NCBI GenBank assembly: GCA_028554755.1
Contig: JAPTOF010000016.1
Coordinates: 11,878,001 to 11,942,000 of the forward strand
From: Cordia subcordata
Lineage: Eukaryota > Streptophyta > Magnoliopsida > Boraginales > Cordiaceae
Direction: 5' to 3'
DNA length: 64,000 bases
Part shown: positions 1 through 12,537 of the stretch, piece by piece
Position numbering within the stretch: the first letter of the stretch is position 1
Layout of the letters: each line of letters opens with the position of its first letter
Translations under genes and position numbers: made by a program
Notes under the pieces: generated by a model
The model's input: the letters and a program-made list of their open reading frames with translations, nothing else
Told to the model about the DNA's origin: nothing
Database searches by the model: none

Positions 1-690
1 CCAGAAAAAAGTGGTTTTTTTGAAAAGAAGCCAATCCAAATATACCGTAAACCCAATATAATATGCATAATCATTATACAACTCAAAGGTATCTGATTTG
101 CCCTTAACCTTTAAACCAAGAAGAGTTGAGACTTCAGCCTACCAAAAAGACAAATGATCACCTATAAAATTCAACAACTTGTTCACAATTTATAACTACA
201 TTGTTCACAAGACATAAACAATATGTTTGCAATACTAATAATGTCTTTGAGAACAACAATAATAAGTAACTTGTTCACAATTTATAACTAAAATGTTCAA
301 AGAATAAAACAATAAGTCCACAATAATAACACTACCTTTAAATCTAGCCAAAAAAATCTGTTAAGCTTCATAAATCTTGAACAACCAGTTGTAACATTCC
401 GAACATAAAAGTTGTGTGTAGTGAACATTATTATAAATTTTCTGCAATTGCATCATATAACATATCTTAAAATCATTTGTGAACATTTAAGGTTAACTTT
501 TTTCACATTTTATAATCGAAATGTTCACAACCATAAGGCAACAGGTTCACAATGTTCCAACACAAAAAATAAAAAATAACAATGTTCATAATGCTATAAT
601 TTCTCTCAACTATGATCAATACTGATCAAACTCCATTGTAAGCACTTAAGCAATAAAACTAACAGAGCAATTACAACACAAACTATTTAC
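1..690. other. AT-rich non-coding stretch with a scattered GTTCACAA motif
   Basis: No open frame of meaningful length or recognisable motif is visible. A 20-nt motif beginning AACTTGTTCACAATTTATAA occurs at about 176 and again at about 268, and shorter TGTTCACAA pieces recur through the block. This could be intron or transposon interior. If the minus-strand exon at 691-799 is real, this block would be its first intron. Confidence 0.4.
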
Positions 691-799
691 CTTGACTACT
701 TGAAGCAATTGTATTCATAGATGATACTCTGACTTCATTTGCAACATGCAAAGGTTCTTCAGATTTAGATTCAATATCATTCTCACGCAAACTTCTCAT
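691..799 (-). CDS. Possible first coding exon of an unrecognised minus-strand gene (partial)
   Basis: On the minus strand an ATG at 799 opens a frame of about 36 codons (starting MRSLRENDIESKSEEPL), rich in acidic residues and serine. It runs into a good plant donor (CAAG then GTAAATAG at 690). Upstream on the same strand are a TATA-like box (1213-1223) and a CT-rich leader, which is the order expected for a promoter, 5' leader and first exon. The rest of the gene would lie beyond the left edge. I do not recognise the protein. Acidic N-termini like this occur in FAR1-related or MULE-encoded proteins, but that is only a guess. It could equally be a chance frame. Confidence 0.22.
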
Positions 800-1133
800 C
801 TTCTACAGCACTCAACATATTTTGAAAACAAAAAATTTCAATGGTGATATCATAGATACAGAGCATCAATTTTGATATTGAGAAGAAAAAGTAGCAATGG
901 TGAATTCGTGAGCACAGAGAACTAATCATGATACTGTGTCAAGACAAATAAAATTAGAACACAAACCACAGTGATGAATCCACAAGCATAAAGCAACAAT
1001 GGTGAATTCACAAGCATAAAGAAGCAATCGTGATATTGCACAAAAATAGAGAAAAACATAAATTACAACAATGATTTTGCAAGCACACAACAATAGTGGT
1101 GAACTTGCGAGCAAAAGAAAGAATCTAGATATC

Positions 1134-1223
1134 GCACATAGAGAGAAAGAAGGAGAAGGAGAGAGGAGAGAGAAAATCTAATAAAGTTCGATCTAGTGGA
1201 TAAAACCAGAGTCTTTTATATAG
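1134..1223 (-). promoter_or_regulatory. Possible minus-strand core promoter with CT-rich leader
   Basis: Read on the minus strand, CTATATAAAAG lies at 1223-1213. About 30-80 nt downstream follows a leader made almost only of C and T (about 1185-1138), typical of plant 5' untranslated regions. It points towards the candidate exon at 799-691. Nothing else supports transcription. Confidence 0.33.
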
Positions 1224-3269
1224 CGCAGGAAGTACATGCACTTGTAGGTGTACAGTACGAGGTGGTGTATGGTGTGAGGGCTTGTATAGTTAAATTTATA
1301 GGAAAAAGATAGCTTGATGAAGAAAGTGCGATATTTTAGAAGCCTCCTTGAGAGTTTGACTTGCACTTATGCACATTATATTACATTTGTGATTACTTTT
1401 CAAACCAACTGAATTAACTATCACTTGACATGGGAGTTTGCAAATCATCTTGGTGAAGAGTCAGACCTGCTATATATAAACCAAGTGGTATATGATAAGT
1501 TTGTGATAGGTGGTTCAGATAGAGATGTTGCCATCTAGAAGGGAAGAATTGCCATCTCAGCTAAAATTGGCTAACTTGGTAGAGATGCTGGCATCCAGAG
1601 GGGAAACACTACCATGTAGATAGCACTTGAGCAAATTGAAACATGTTGGGCTTTAAAATAGGGTTCCAACTATAGCCCATTAGCTATAAATACTTAGTTT
1701 TTGCCTCCTTTTGTATAATGAGCGACCCCTAGGAGTTGAAGAATACCTTTTTTTTTAAAAAAAAAAAAGTGAGGTAGCACTCCTTGGAATTTTATTAATA
1801 AAACATAAAAATACTAGATAAGAGACGGGCCAAATGAAGACCTCCCATTGTTACTCTTAGATGTTGCGACTGAACAAAGAATGATGCAATGCAATCTTAA
1901 GCAATGAACAATTACTTCGCCCAAAATTTCAATGGATAACTGATGCAAGAAGGCAGTAAATAAGGTGGTACTACCACCCTTAAAATTTCAAGCAAAGCAC
2001 AATAGAACAAAAACAATCTACCTATCAAGTTCGATTATAAGGTAGACCTAATTGATCACCTTGAATCAAGCCATAAGTTCTCTTGATCTCAACTTCTTTT
2101 ACATTACTTTTGCCATGGATCTTAGATCTTTTGAATCTTTTATGCTCTTTTCTTATTCTTGCATGAACTAAATTACTTTTTCTAGGATTGCAATGGAACT
2201 TTTCTGATTATTTATTTGAATAGCTTCTCTGAATTTATTCCAATTTATGTCTTTGGTGTTTATTCAATCCTGTGCTTGATTTATTATATTGTTTGGCCGC
2301 CAATATGCATGATAAGCCCCAATTGAATTAGAATAGGAGATTAGGGTGAGATCTAGACTGAATAGCTTAGGAACGAATTAACTTAAGTGGTTTAGTTTGA
2401 TGTGTTCTGTAACTAAGGCAGGAATGACCTCGTAGCCCTAGGTAGGCCAAAGGAATCTGGGTTTCAACAATCCAAATTAACAATGTAGGAATATAGCTAG
2501 AGGTTTAAGGAAGATTAGTTATATTTGTATCTAGGAGGAGCATCTAAAAACATTAGAACTCTAGATTAACTCCAAGGATTAAATTGGATAAATGCAAGAG
2601 TTACTAGACAATAAATCAATCAGTTAAGGGAAATTGTAGTCCTAAGTCTTTACTGGCTAGAAATCCTTTTGTTGTTGCCTCTATTTACTTTGTTTATCTA
2701 CTTTCAATTTCCTTTAGTTTCAATTTCCCAAATTCCTCATAATTTTGGTTGTTTGAATTAGATAGAGTAAATGAGTTAGTAGCTAGCAAATTCGAGAATT
2801 TAGTCCTTGGGGGAATGATTTGTTATTCACATTCTATATTACTTGTATGCGATCACGTACACTTGCATGTTGGCATGAAATTCATCAATATTTAACCATG
2901 TTAAAATATATGTGTGATGAACTAAATGAATAAAAAGAATATTTAAACACATGTAAATGTAACTATATACCTATAAAGTCACTCCTAAAAGTCACTCCAA
3001 AACGATCATGTATTGTACAACAATACAAGATACATCTAAAATGATGAATCAACTTGCAATCATTATACTCTAATAACATAAAAATCGTAAAGAATTAACG
3101 TCTAAATAATCGATTACTTTTTCTATTAGAGATATCATTCCTAAGAAAAAGAATTCCATTGCTTAAATACTAACTAAAGTTCCAATAAAGAGTTATATGG
3201 ACTTATTATTAAGAATCATAAAAAATTCACTATATTGTCGACAAAAATTTGAGATTTTAGATAATTTTC
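1224..3269. other. Intergenic, nothing recognised
   Basis: AT-rich sequence with frequent stops in all frames. A short T-run/A-run pair lies near 1747-1768. No gene, tRNA, LTR boundary or clear repeat could be supported before the copia LTR at 3270. Confidence 0.4.
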
Positions 3270-4925
3270 TGTTAGGATTGTATGCCCTAAAGACAACTTG
3301 TACGAGGATATCGAACTAGACATTGATCATTCTTTATGATAATGAGCACTTCTTACATATATTATTTTTGGTACATATGTGTGATACATTATGTAAAGGT
3401 CCAATGATGTAATCTAATGACTTTGGTGCACAGTGAGACTGGATATACACTAGGTCTAAGTCTAGTGTTGGATATATCATAAAGATGTTCATAGCTGGAT
3501 GGTAGTAGTGGTCGCTCTGCTAAGATAAGGCTATAGTGCGCGAATCTCTTGATAGGGATGATCTACCTAGGTCATTGAAAGGTCTTTTCGGACTTCGCTC
3601 TTAGTGCTTATTCACGCATTGGATAGAACCACCATGAGTATGTCTTCTAGAATCGTGCCATATTTATAAAAGATAAGATACTCATTGCTTCCGAGTGATC
3701 GATGCTCTTAATCATGAGCATGTATGGATGAGCTGATGAAGTTAGGGTGTATCACTTTAATGTATGATGAGGAGAGTTCTTGAGTGATAAGATTGTCTGC
3801 CTCCTACATTGGGTGTTGTGTTCTAATCAATCAAGACATGCATGTGTAACAGCAGAGTCTATATGCCCTCTTGAATTTATCCTATTGGTGATCATAAATA
3901 TAGATACAGTGATATCACCTTTCAGGGGTGTATTGGTCATTTGGCTCATGGGTCGCTCCCTAGATCAAGAGATCTATGATCAGGTGGTGATCACTTTTTG
4001 GACTAGAGATTCCAAGTTTTCAGATGTAGTCTTGGAGTTGATGGTACCTTTTGATCAGTCTTGACTATGGGTGTACGTAGAGGGTTATTTTGGTCATTTC
4101 ACTCGGTTGGTCAAAGATAGAGGTTATTTCATGTAACAAGCTCCTGCTTAGCCATTAATTATTTTTGGAGTGCAGCTTTGGTCTTTTGGTAGGGTACACC
4201 AGAGTCAAAGTGGCCAAGATATCACTGTGGTGGTAATGGCATTTCGGTTATTTTGGAAGCCAAGAGTAATTATGTCTTTTGGTTTCTACAGTAGCCACTT
4301 CTCTATTGGATACATAATTGAGGAATTTAATATATGGGTTACTTAATTAAGATTTGAGTTTAGAAATTATGAAATGATTTAATTATTCGAATCTTCTTAA
4401 TATAACTCATATATATCTTAACTAGATGAATGGGGGCTACTTAATAGATATATTGTGTGTGACATGGAATATTCGGGTGTCCTTTTATCCAAAGGAATAT
4501 TCCTTATCTAGAAAGTTTAAAGATGGGTATTGAGGGAATTTCTACATTCCCTAAATCTTATCCTTTAAGGTAAGCTTAATACTATAAATAGTACTAGATT
4601 CATCTTCCTCATTTTAGCCTTTGATTTAGCTTGCCTACCACATAGCTAAGTGTGTCCTAGTTCTAAAAAAGTGGTCATAGTTGAGAAAACCACAAGGCAA
4701 CTATTTCAAGGAACATTTGATGCAAAGAGGCCATTAATTCTTGGATAATGCATCAAGGGTAACAAAATCTTTACCCATTCTTGTTCACCTTTATGTATTT
4801 TGCATTGATTTCTATGTGTGTAACATGTTATTATACTATATTCCGCTACCATGTATAGAGTTATGGTTACAAATTAAAATCTGGCACCTAATTTTGTATG
4901 TAGTAATAGCATATTAGATCCAACA
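3270..4925 (+). repeat. 5' LTR of the first copia element
   Basis: About 1656 bp, matching 10553-12306 along its whole length, for example the shared GATTGTATGCCCTAAAGAC near the start and GCATATTAGATCCAACA at the end. Compared with the 3' LTR it lacks about 94 bp at the position matching 11889-11982, between two ACTAGAT repeats, which points to a deletion in this copy. Confidence 0.88.
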
Positions 4926-4927
4926 AT

Positions 4928-4938
4928 TGGTATCAGCG
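4928..4938 (+). other. Primer-binding site (initiator tRNA-Met type)
   Basis: Two bases after the CA end of the LTR lies TGGTATCAGCG, close to the TGGTATCAGAGC site that pairs with the 3' end of initiator methionine tRNA in most plant copia elements. Confidence 0.8.
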
Positions 4939-4939
4939 T

Positions 4940-6735
4940 ATAGCTTCTGTTATACATATAGTTGTGGCCTTAGATTGCGTGATAAATCAATAGAACATGT
5001 AATAATCTTATGGGTGGCAAGATTAATGTGTTTCTATGGTGTGTGTGTTATGGGCTAACCTTTATGGTTGTAGCTTATGTGTGATTTTGGTCCTAATTGA
5101 TTGTTCGAATGCATCGATTTATTTTCTTACATAGAAAGCTATTGTAGTTTCAAATTGAGAGAAGCAAGGAATAGGAAAATGGATTGTATTTTGTGGCCAA
5201 CACTTATGTTTCTTGTCATAGATAAGCTTGTATAGGTTATTTTTCTATATAATTTCTTGTAATGTATCGATTCAGAGCCAAAAAACTATAGAGCACGTTG
5301 TTCAAGGTTTTTTGAAAGAGCCAGTTGACCTCGTCGGTCGACCGACAGACAGGAGGCTTTCACTTGACTTGCTAAAGTACTGGAGCTTTCTATAGAAGGC
5401 CGGTCGACCGATAGGAGGCTTTCACTCGACCGATTGTTACGTTAATTCACTGGATATGCCGGTCAGCCAGTAAGCTGACCAAGGGCGACTAGCTAAGGCA
5501 GTTGCAGCTTTATGATGATTTGGGCATTCCAATTGCTTTGGGCTTTGAGCCTAAGGCTTATTTATAGGGAACCATCAGTGAAGGACCGTTTAATTTTTCT
5601 ATGGATGCTTATTTTGTAATATTTATATGCATGTTTGATTGCATGTATGCTTATTGCAATCTATCACATGGTAATATGTCCACCCAAGTAGGGTTTAAAA
5701 TTGGCTAACCCTTAGATGTTGTTTTGGCTTTGGTTGATAAGTCTCTCGAGATTTCTTAGGCTAATGATCTTTGTAATTAAAGATCCTAAAGAAGCAATGC
5801 ATGTAATTGGCAATTTACTCATTTTCCCGTGTTAATTAATTAATAGACTTATCAAGATAACTCAAAGCATGCCTACCTATGGATTTTAATCTGGGTATAG
5901 GTCCAATCCATTTATGGTATCCAATGTATTTTAGTAACACAAGGTGGAATGCAACAATTCCTAAGGGTGTTAAGATCTAAAATAGAGTACTAAGATAAAT
6001 AGAGGATAAGAAAAATCTTCAAAGTTAAAACATTGAGTAGGAGAAGGGAGTAGAAAACCCTACGGCCTTCCATATCCAGTTCACGCTAAGAGAGAGTGAC
6101 ATTTACCTCCTAGTTAGAGGGTGTCACTTAGCTAGAGTTAGCAAGGTGAACTCAACGTATTTGTTCATAAAGACATTGATGATGTTCGACTACACCATTG
6201 GTAGAGTTCTTCATCATAGATCATTTCATGGTGTGTGGATGAGAGTCACTACCCCGTCGAAGGGCTCAAATCTGGACATACCGGGGATTGAACATCAAGA
6301 AATGCTTGTTTACGCTCAACTTGAATCATGGGTTCGACCACCCCGTCGGTGGAGGCACCTAGGCGATTCGAGAGGTCAAACAAATAGTGATTGGATGCCG
6401 TTAGATAGTGTCTATCTAGATAAGCATTGTTCAAATCGGCCTAGACCTAACTTGACTATTCGACAGTTCGACCACCCCGTCGATGGAGTACAAGTGATAG
6501 GGTTGAGACACTGTTACATCATTGTAGTTCAAAGGTTAAACTACAAAATGATAAACGATGTAAAAAGTGCAATGTATGTTATTTTTCCGCTGTTACGCAC
6601 ATATTACACATGTATCCTATTTATATTACCCAATAGTGATCATGATCTATTGTTCGATATCCAGTATGACTTTCTTCAGTCCACTAGCTACAATTTTGAG
6701 GGAGCATAAGCTTATCAGTCCAAATTTTGTGGATT
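4940..6735 (+). other. Long leader of the first copia element
   Basis: About 1.8 kb without credible coding sequence. It holds a direct repeat of about 30 bp that begins with the palindrome CGGTCGACCG (5335 and 5401) and continues AGGAGGCTTTCACT. Between about 6250 and 6490 the phrase CCCCGTCG recurs three times. A 187-codon open frame at 6146-6709 has no recognisable motif and is probably a chance frame. Confidence 0.5.
5335..5430 (+). repeat. Short direct repeat built on CGGTCGACCG palindromes
   Basis: The two copies begin at 5335 and 5401, each with CGGTCGACCG followed within a few bases by AGGAGGCTTTCACT. Similar GTCGAC/GACCGG clusters occur in the LTRs of the neighbouring element (around 12890-12990 and 18190-18290). 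Their role is unknown. Confidence 0.6.
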
Positions 6736-6739
6736 GAAA

Positions 6740-7500
6740 AAGGAATTTGGACATAGTACTCACTGCCGAAGGGTACAAGTATGTCCTAACTACTCTTGTC
6801 TTGTAGTTAGGGCAAACTCTTTTGATGTCATGTGCGATGCTGAGTAGAAATGGCAGAAGCCAATAGTATGGCCAAATGCTATGTGTTGGGCTTTATGTCA
6901 GATGTTCTGTAGAACAAGCATCAAAATATAGCAATTGCCAAAGAGATCATGAGTTCACTGTTTCTTATATTTGTTGACCAAAGTAAGCCTACTAGGTAAG
7001 CTGCTATAAAAGAGTTTATGAACACTAGGATGGTAGAGGATGCACCTATTAGAGTGCATGTGCTCAAGCTGATGGAGTGCCTCAGTACTGCCGAGATCCT
7101 AGGTGCAAACATTGATAAACAGTCGTTAGTGGACATGATCTTAAAAACTTTTCTACTGTTGTTCAATTAGTTCAAGCTCAACTACAACATGGGAAAGTTG
7201 AACATGAATCTGACAGAGTTAATGAAGTAGCTTAGGCAACGGAGGCTATCATGAAGCCTTTGGGTCATGCACATGTCTTTCAGACTTTCAATTATGGGCA
7301 CCTGAGAGGGAAGAAGAAGCCCGAGATAAAGGGAAAGCAATAGCGTGACCAGACGGAAACGAAGATGACTCTTGGGCCAAAGCAAGGAGCAAGTGTTGGC
7401 AAGCCTAAAGGGAAATGCTTCAAATGTGGCGAAAAGAGCCACTGGAGAAAGGACTGTCCCAAGTACCAAATCGCTGGGCAGAAAGGTACATCTCTCATGC
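6740..7500 (+). pseudogene. Degenerate copia gag with CCHC zinc knuckle
   Basis: Three-frame reading gives a broken gag. A stretch at about 7000-7180 resembles the copia gag helical region, and a CX2CX4HX4C zinc knuckle is intact at about 7414-7456 (C-F-K-C ... H ... C). In a live element gag packages the RNA and the knuckle binds nucleic acid. Several stops and frameshifts lie upstream of the knuckle. Confidence 0.78.
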
Positions 7501-7540
7501 TCTATGCTAAAACTAGTTTAGTTGTGGATTCTACTGATTC

Positions 7541-10470
7541 TTGGATTGTAGATTCAAGAGCTACTAATCATATTTGTAATTCTTTACATGGGTTTCAGGT
7601 TATGTGGGAGTTGAGTAAAAGCGAGTTTGCTTTTAGACTCGACACAGAAGTGAAAGTTTGGGCTGTTATAGTTGGTGAAGTTTGTTTGTCGTTCTCTTTT
7701 AGTAGGGTTTTAATTTTGAACAATGTTTATTATGTTCCAAACATTAGGAAAAACCTAGTTTCTGTTTCTAGGTTGTTGATGGATAGTTTTTCAGTATGTT
7801 TCCATTCTGATGTTAATATTAGTAGAGATGGAAATTTTATATGTTTTGGTATGTTACACAATGGTTTGTTCCGCTTATACCCTACTTGTGCTATAACACA
7901 TAACACTAAAGAGTAGAGTCCCTTAAAAGAAAAGTTCCTAAAACCAATGATTCTTATCTTTGGCATTTACGTTTAGGACATATCATTCAAAAATGCATTC
8001 AGAGGTTAGTTGAGGATGGACCCTTAGCTCGTTGGATCTCGAGTATTTACCTCAATGTATTTCCTATCTTAAGGGGAAGATGACCAAAAGTCATTCTTTT
8101 CTAGTGAACGAAGGGCCGAAGAGGTACTGAAATTGATGCATACTGATGTCTGCGGTCTTATGAGTATACCAGCTTGTTGAGGTTATGAGTATTCCATTAT
8201 GTTTACAAATGATTACTCTAGATATGGTTATGTTTATCTAATGTGACGTAAGTCTGAATCCTTTAAGAAATTCAAGGAATTTTAGGCTGAGAGAGGGCAG
8301 AAATTAGATAAAATCAAAGCCATTAAGTTTGATCGTGATGGCGAATACCTCTCGGGTGAATTTAGGGATTACTTTACACAACAAGGGATTGTGGCGTAGT
8401 TGACTGCACCAAGCACTCCCCAGTAGAATGGTGTGACGGAAAGGAGAAATCCTACCCCCTTAGAAATGGTGAGGTTGTTGATGTCTCATGCATCATTACC
8501 TTTGTCCTTTTAGGGGTATGCCTTTGATATAGTGGTTTATATTCTGAATATAGTACGATCCAAATCAATGCCTAGGAGACCTAATGAAATGTGGATGAGA
8601 CATAATCCTAGCTTGAGTCATTTGCACATTTGGGGATGTCCAGCTTATGTGCTACAAAGTTAAAACCTAGGTTGCAATTATGTTATTTCATTGGGTAATT
8701 CTAAGGGAACTGATGTGGGATCTTCTATAATCTTAAGAAGTAGAAGGTGCTCATTAGCACATATGCTAGATATCGAGAAAATGATATGGTGATCCAGAAA
8801 GCACCAGAATGTAGAGTTACTCTTGAGGAGATTTTTTTTGAGTCTCTAGAAGCAACAACTGATATGGAAAAGAAAAAGCAGCCAGTTACTACTGGAGCCT
8901 CGTTGTGGTGGGAGGATTCTGAGACAGCCTTATAGGTACCATGGGGAGTACTTTAAGACTTCTAAAGAGGATCAGGTTGAGAGTTCCACTAGTTACAATG
9001 AAGCAATTTTTGATATAGATGCTAACTAGTGGTGTAAGGCAATGGATTCTGAGTTGGAATCTATGTACTCTAACGGTGTTTGGGAGCTTGTAGAAACACC
9101 TGAAAGGGTAAAACCCATAGGGTACAAGTGGGTCTACAACAGGAAGAGAAGAGCTAATGGAAAGGTTGAAACTTTTAAAGCTAGATTGGTGGCCAAGGAT
9201 TAGACCCAAAAGGAATGTATTGGTTACGAGGAAACCTTCTCACCGATAGCCATGCTTAAGTCCATCAGGATATTCCTTACCATCACTTGTCATTATGACT
9301 ATGAGATATGGCAAATGGACATCAAGATAGCTTTTCTTAATGGAAAGCTTGACAAGACCATTTATATGACCTAGTCAGATGGATACATTGTAGCAGGCCA
9401 AGAACACATGGTGTGCAAGGTTAAGAAGTCTATTTATGGGCTTAAGTAAGTATCTAGGGCATGGAACATCAAGTTTAATCATATAGTCAAGTCCTTTGGC
9501 TTTGAGCAAAATATTGATGAACCATGTTCGTATAAGAGGCACAAAGGAAATGCTGTAGCTTTCCTAGTTCTGTATATGGACGACATCTTGTTAATAGGGA
9601 ATGATGTGGGAATGTTATTGTCCATAAAATGCAGTTCCATATGAAAGATATGGGAGAAGCAAGCTATGTTCCTGGGATCAAGATTATATGAGATCGGGAG
9701 AACAAAGGGCTTGCATTATCCCAAGCTTTCTATATAAAGAAGATATTGGGTAGGTATAATATGACAAACTCCAAGAAAGGTTTCTTGCCTTCTAGACGTG
9801 GAATTACTCTATCTTAGGACCAATGTCCTCAGACACCTAAGGAGATAGAGAAGATGAAGAAGGTTCCTTATGCATTGATAGTTTGAAGCCTTATGTATGC
9901 CATGATGTGTACTAGGCCAGATACATGCTATGTTGTTAGCACGGTTAGTAGATATCAATCAAACCCTGGACTAGATCACAGGACTGTAGTTAAGCAAATA
10001 TTCAAGTTTCTTTGGAGAACTAATGTGTTGGAATACTGCGTAGATGATCTAATACCATTAGCCTATATGGACTCGAACCTCTAGTCAAACAAAGATTCTA
10101 TGAGGTCTATTTCAGTCATTGTTTTCACTTTGTGAGGAGGTGCAGTTTCATGGAAGAATGTGAAGCAGAATGCATCGTAGACTCGACCATAGAAGTATAG
10201 TACATAACAGCGTCTGAGGCTACGAAGGAAGCTGTGTGGTTAAAGAAATTCCTCACTGACCTAGAGATTGTCCTAGCGATATATAAACCCATTGTCTTGT
10301 ATTGTGAAATACCGTTATTATTGCACAGTGCGAGGAGCCTAAGAATAACTGCAAGGGAGAGCATATTGAGAAGAAGTACCACCTGATCTGGGAGTTCGTC
10401 CAGCGAGGTGACATAGTGGTGGTAAAGATTACTTCAGTTGAGAACTTAGCAGACCCATTTACAAAGACTC
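7541..10470 (+). pseudogene. Degenerate copia pol (protease, integrase, RT, RNase H)
   Basis: The domains follow copia order. The protease region has WIVDS followed by R instead of the catalytic glycine, so the DSGA motif is damaged (about 7540-7580). The integrase core (about 8130-8600) retains HTDVCG and a FDRDGEY stretch but has several stops. The RT part (about 9000-9880) shows FKARLVAK, QMDIK.AFLNG and an LYMDDILL version of the YVDD active site near 9572-9598, again with stops. RNase H/C-terminal remnants run to about 10470 and end with a DPFTK motif. Nothing functional can be made from this. Confidence 0.85.
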
Positions 10471-10540
10471 TTCTAGAGAGAATGTTTGCCACACATATAA
10501 AGTCTACGGGTGTTAGGTTCATGGGAAGTGATCTTCAGTG

Positions 10541-10550
10541 TAAGTGGGAG
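10541..10550 (+). other. Polypurine tract of the first copia element
   Basis: TAAGTGGGAG sits immediately before the 3' LTR, the usual place and composition of the plus-strand priming tract in plant copia elements. Confidence 0.7.
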
Positions 10551-10552
10551 AT

Positions 10553-12306
10553 TATTAAGATTGTATGCCCTAAAGACCACTTGTACAAGGATATTGAACT
10601 AGACATTTGATCATTTTTTATGATTATGAGCACTTCTTACATATATTATCTCTGGTATATATGTGTGATACATTGTGTAAAGGTCCAATGATGTAATATA
10701 ATGACTTGGGCATGCAATGAGGCTAGATGTATAGTAGGTGTAAGTCTAGTTTTGGATATATCACAAAAATATCCATAGTTAGATGGTAGTGTTGGGCGCT
10801 CTACCAGGATAATGCTATATAGTACGCAAATCTCCTAATAGGGATGACCTACTTAGTCATTGAAGGGTCTTTCCACACTTTACTTTAGTGTATGTTTCAC
10901 GCATTAAATTGGACCACCATGAGTATGTCTTCTAGTATCATGCCATCATTTATAGAAGATAAGATACTCACTGCTTCCGAATGACTGATGCTTTTAATCT
11001 TGAGCATGTGTAAATGAACTGATGAAGTTAGGGTGCAGTGCTTTGATGTACCAGGAGGAGAGCTCTTGAATGATAAGATTGTCTACCTTATATGCTGAGT
11101 ATTATGTTCTAATCAATCAGGAGATGCATGTGCAACAATAGAGTCTTTATGCCTCATTGGATATGTCCTACTGGTCATCATAAATCTAAATCTAGTGATA
11201 TCACCTTTCAGGAGTGTATCGGTTATTTGGCTTATGGGTCGCTCCCTAGATCAAGAGATCCATGACCAGGTAGTGATCACTTTTTAGACTAAAGATTCTA
11301 AGGTTCCAGATGTAGTCTTAGAGGTGATGGTACCTTTTGACCAGCCTTGACTACGGGTGTACATAGAGGGGTATTTTGGTCATTTCACTCGGTTGGTCAA
11401 AGACAGAGGTTACTTCATGTAACAAGCTCTTGCTTAGCCATTAATTATTTTTGGAGTGCGGCTTTGGTCTTTTAGTGGAGTAGACAGGAGTCAAAATGGC
11501 CACAATGTCACCAAACTGGTGGTGAGGGCATTTTGGTCACTTTGGGAGCCAATGATAACTATGTCTTTTGGTTTCTCCACTAGCTACTTCTCTATTTGAT
11601 ACATAATTGAGGAATTTAATATGTGGATTGCTTAATTAAGATTTGAGTTTAGAAAATAAGAAGGGATTTAATTTTCTGGATCTTCTTAATATAACTTATG
11701 GATATCTTAATTATGAGCAGGGACCACATAGCAAATATTTAGTATGTGACATGGAATATTTGGGTGTTCTTTTATCCCAAAGGAATATTCCTTATCTAGA
11801 AAGTTTAAAGAAAAGTATTGAGGGAATTTCTACATTCCTTAGATCTTATCCTTTTAGGGTAAGCTTAATACAATAAATAATACTAGATAAGCATGACCCA
11901 TTTAGAGCCACTTTATATTTTTCTTTCTTGGTGTGTATGTGTAGTAATTTTTACACACTAACACCAAGAACATACACTAGATTTGTCTTCCTCATTTTAG
12001 CCTTTGATTTAGCTTGCCGACTACATAGCCAAATGTGTCCTAGTTCTAGAAAAGTGGTCATAATGGAGAAAACCACAAGACGGCTATTTCAAGGAAGATT
12101 TGATGCAAAGAGGCCATTAATTCTTGGGTCACGCATCAAGGATAACGATCTTTACCCATTCTTGTTTATCTTTATGTATTTTGCATTGATTCCTATGTGT
12201 ATAACATGTTATTATGCTATATTCCACTTTCATGGATAGATTATGGATTAAAAATTAAAATTTGGCACCTAATCTTGTATGTGGTAATAGCATATTAGAT
12301 CCAACA
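10553..12306 (+). repeat. 3' LTR of the first copia element
   Basis: About 1754 bp, homologous to 3270-4925. It contains a 94-bp segment (11889-11982) absent from the 5' LTR. That segment holds a strong hairpin with arms TTCTTGGTGT (11925-11934) and ACACCAAGAA (11961-11970), resembling the R-region hairpin of plant copia LTRs. Confidence 0.88.
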
Positions 12307-12537
12307 ATTTCTACATTTGAGATTTTAAATAGTATATTAACTTAATAATTTATTTTTTAAATATATTAGTATGAGAGGCTAATAAAATTAGAGGGAGGGA
12401 AGGGGATCTTGGGGCTAGCTAAAACAAGAACAAATAATTTATACATATACTATATTTAAATTTTTTGTTGAGTTGGGGTATGGGTGGGAATAGGAAAAGG
12501 GATGGGGAGAGGGAGGAATGGCCCTTGCTTGCTAATG

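Larger units (their letters stand above)
3270..12306 (+). mobile_element. Full-length but degenerate Ty1/copia LTR retrotransposon (long LTRs)
   Basis: Two long direct repeats (3270-4925 and 10553-12306) flank an interior whose order is primer site, gag, protease, integrase, reverse transcriptase, RNase H and polypurine tract. Integrase before RT identifies Ty1/copia. The left LTR starts TGTTAGG and both LTRs end in CCAACA. The right LTR start is mutated (TATTAAG). Flanking pentamers are TTTTC (3265-3269) and ATTTC (12307-12311), a target-site duplication with one mismatch. Stop codons in every domain show that it is dead. The leader between primer site and gag is unusually long, about 1.8 kb. 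Confidence 0.9.

Noticed and set aside
176..310. Repeated TTGTTCACAA words considered as a CRISPR-like or satellite array
   Set aside because: Spacing and sequence are irregular and the host is a plant nuclear genome; only two longer matches exist.
6146..6709. 187-codon open frame in the copia leader
   Set aside because: It lies between the primer site and gag, shows no motif or compositional sign of a protein, and overlaps repeated CCCCGTCG words; probably chance.
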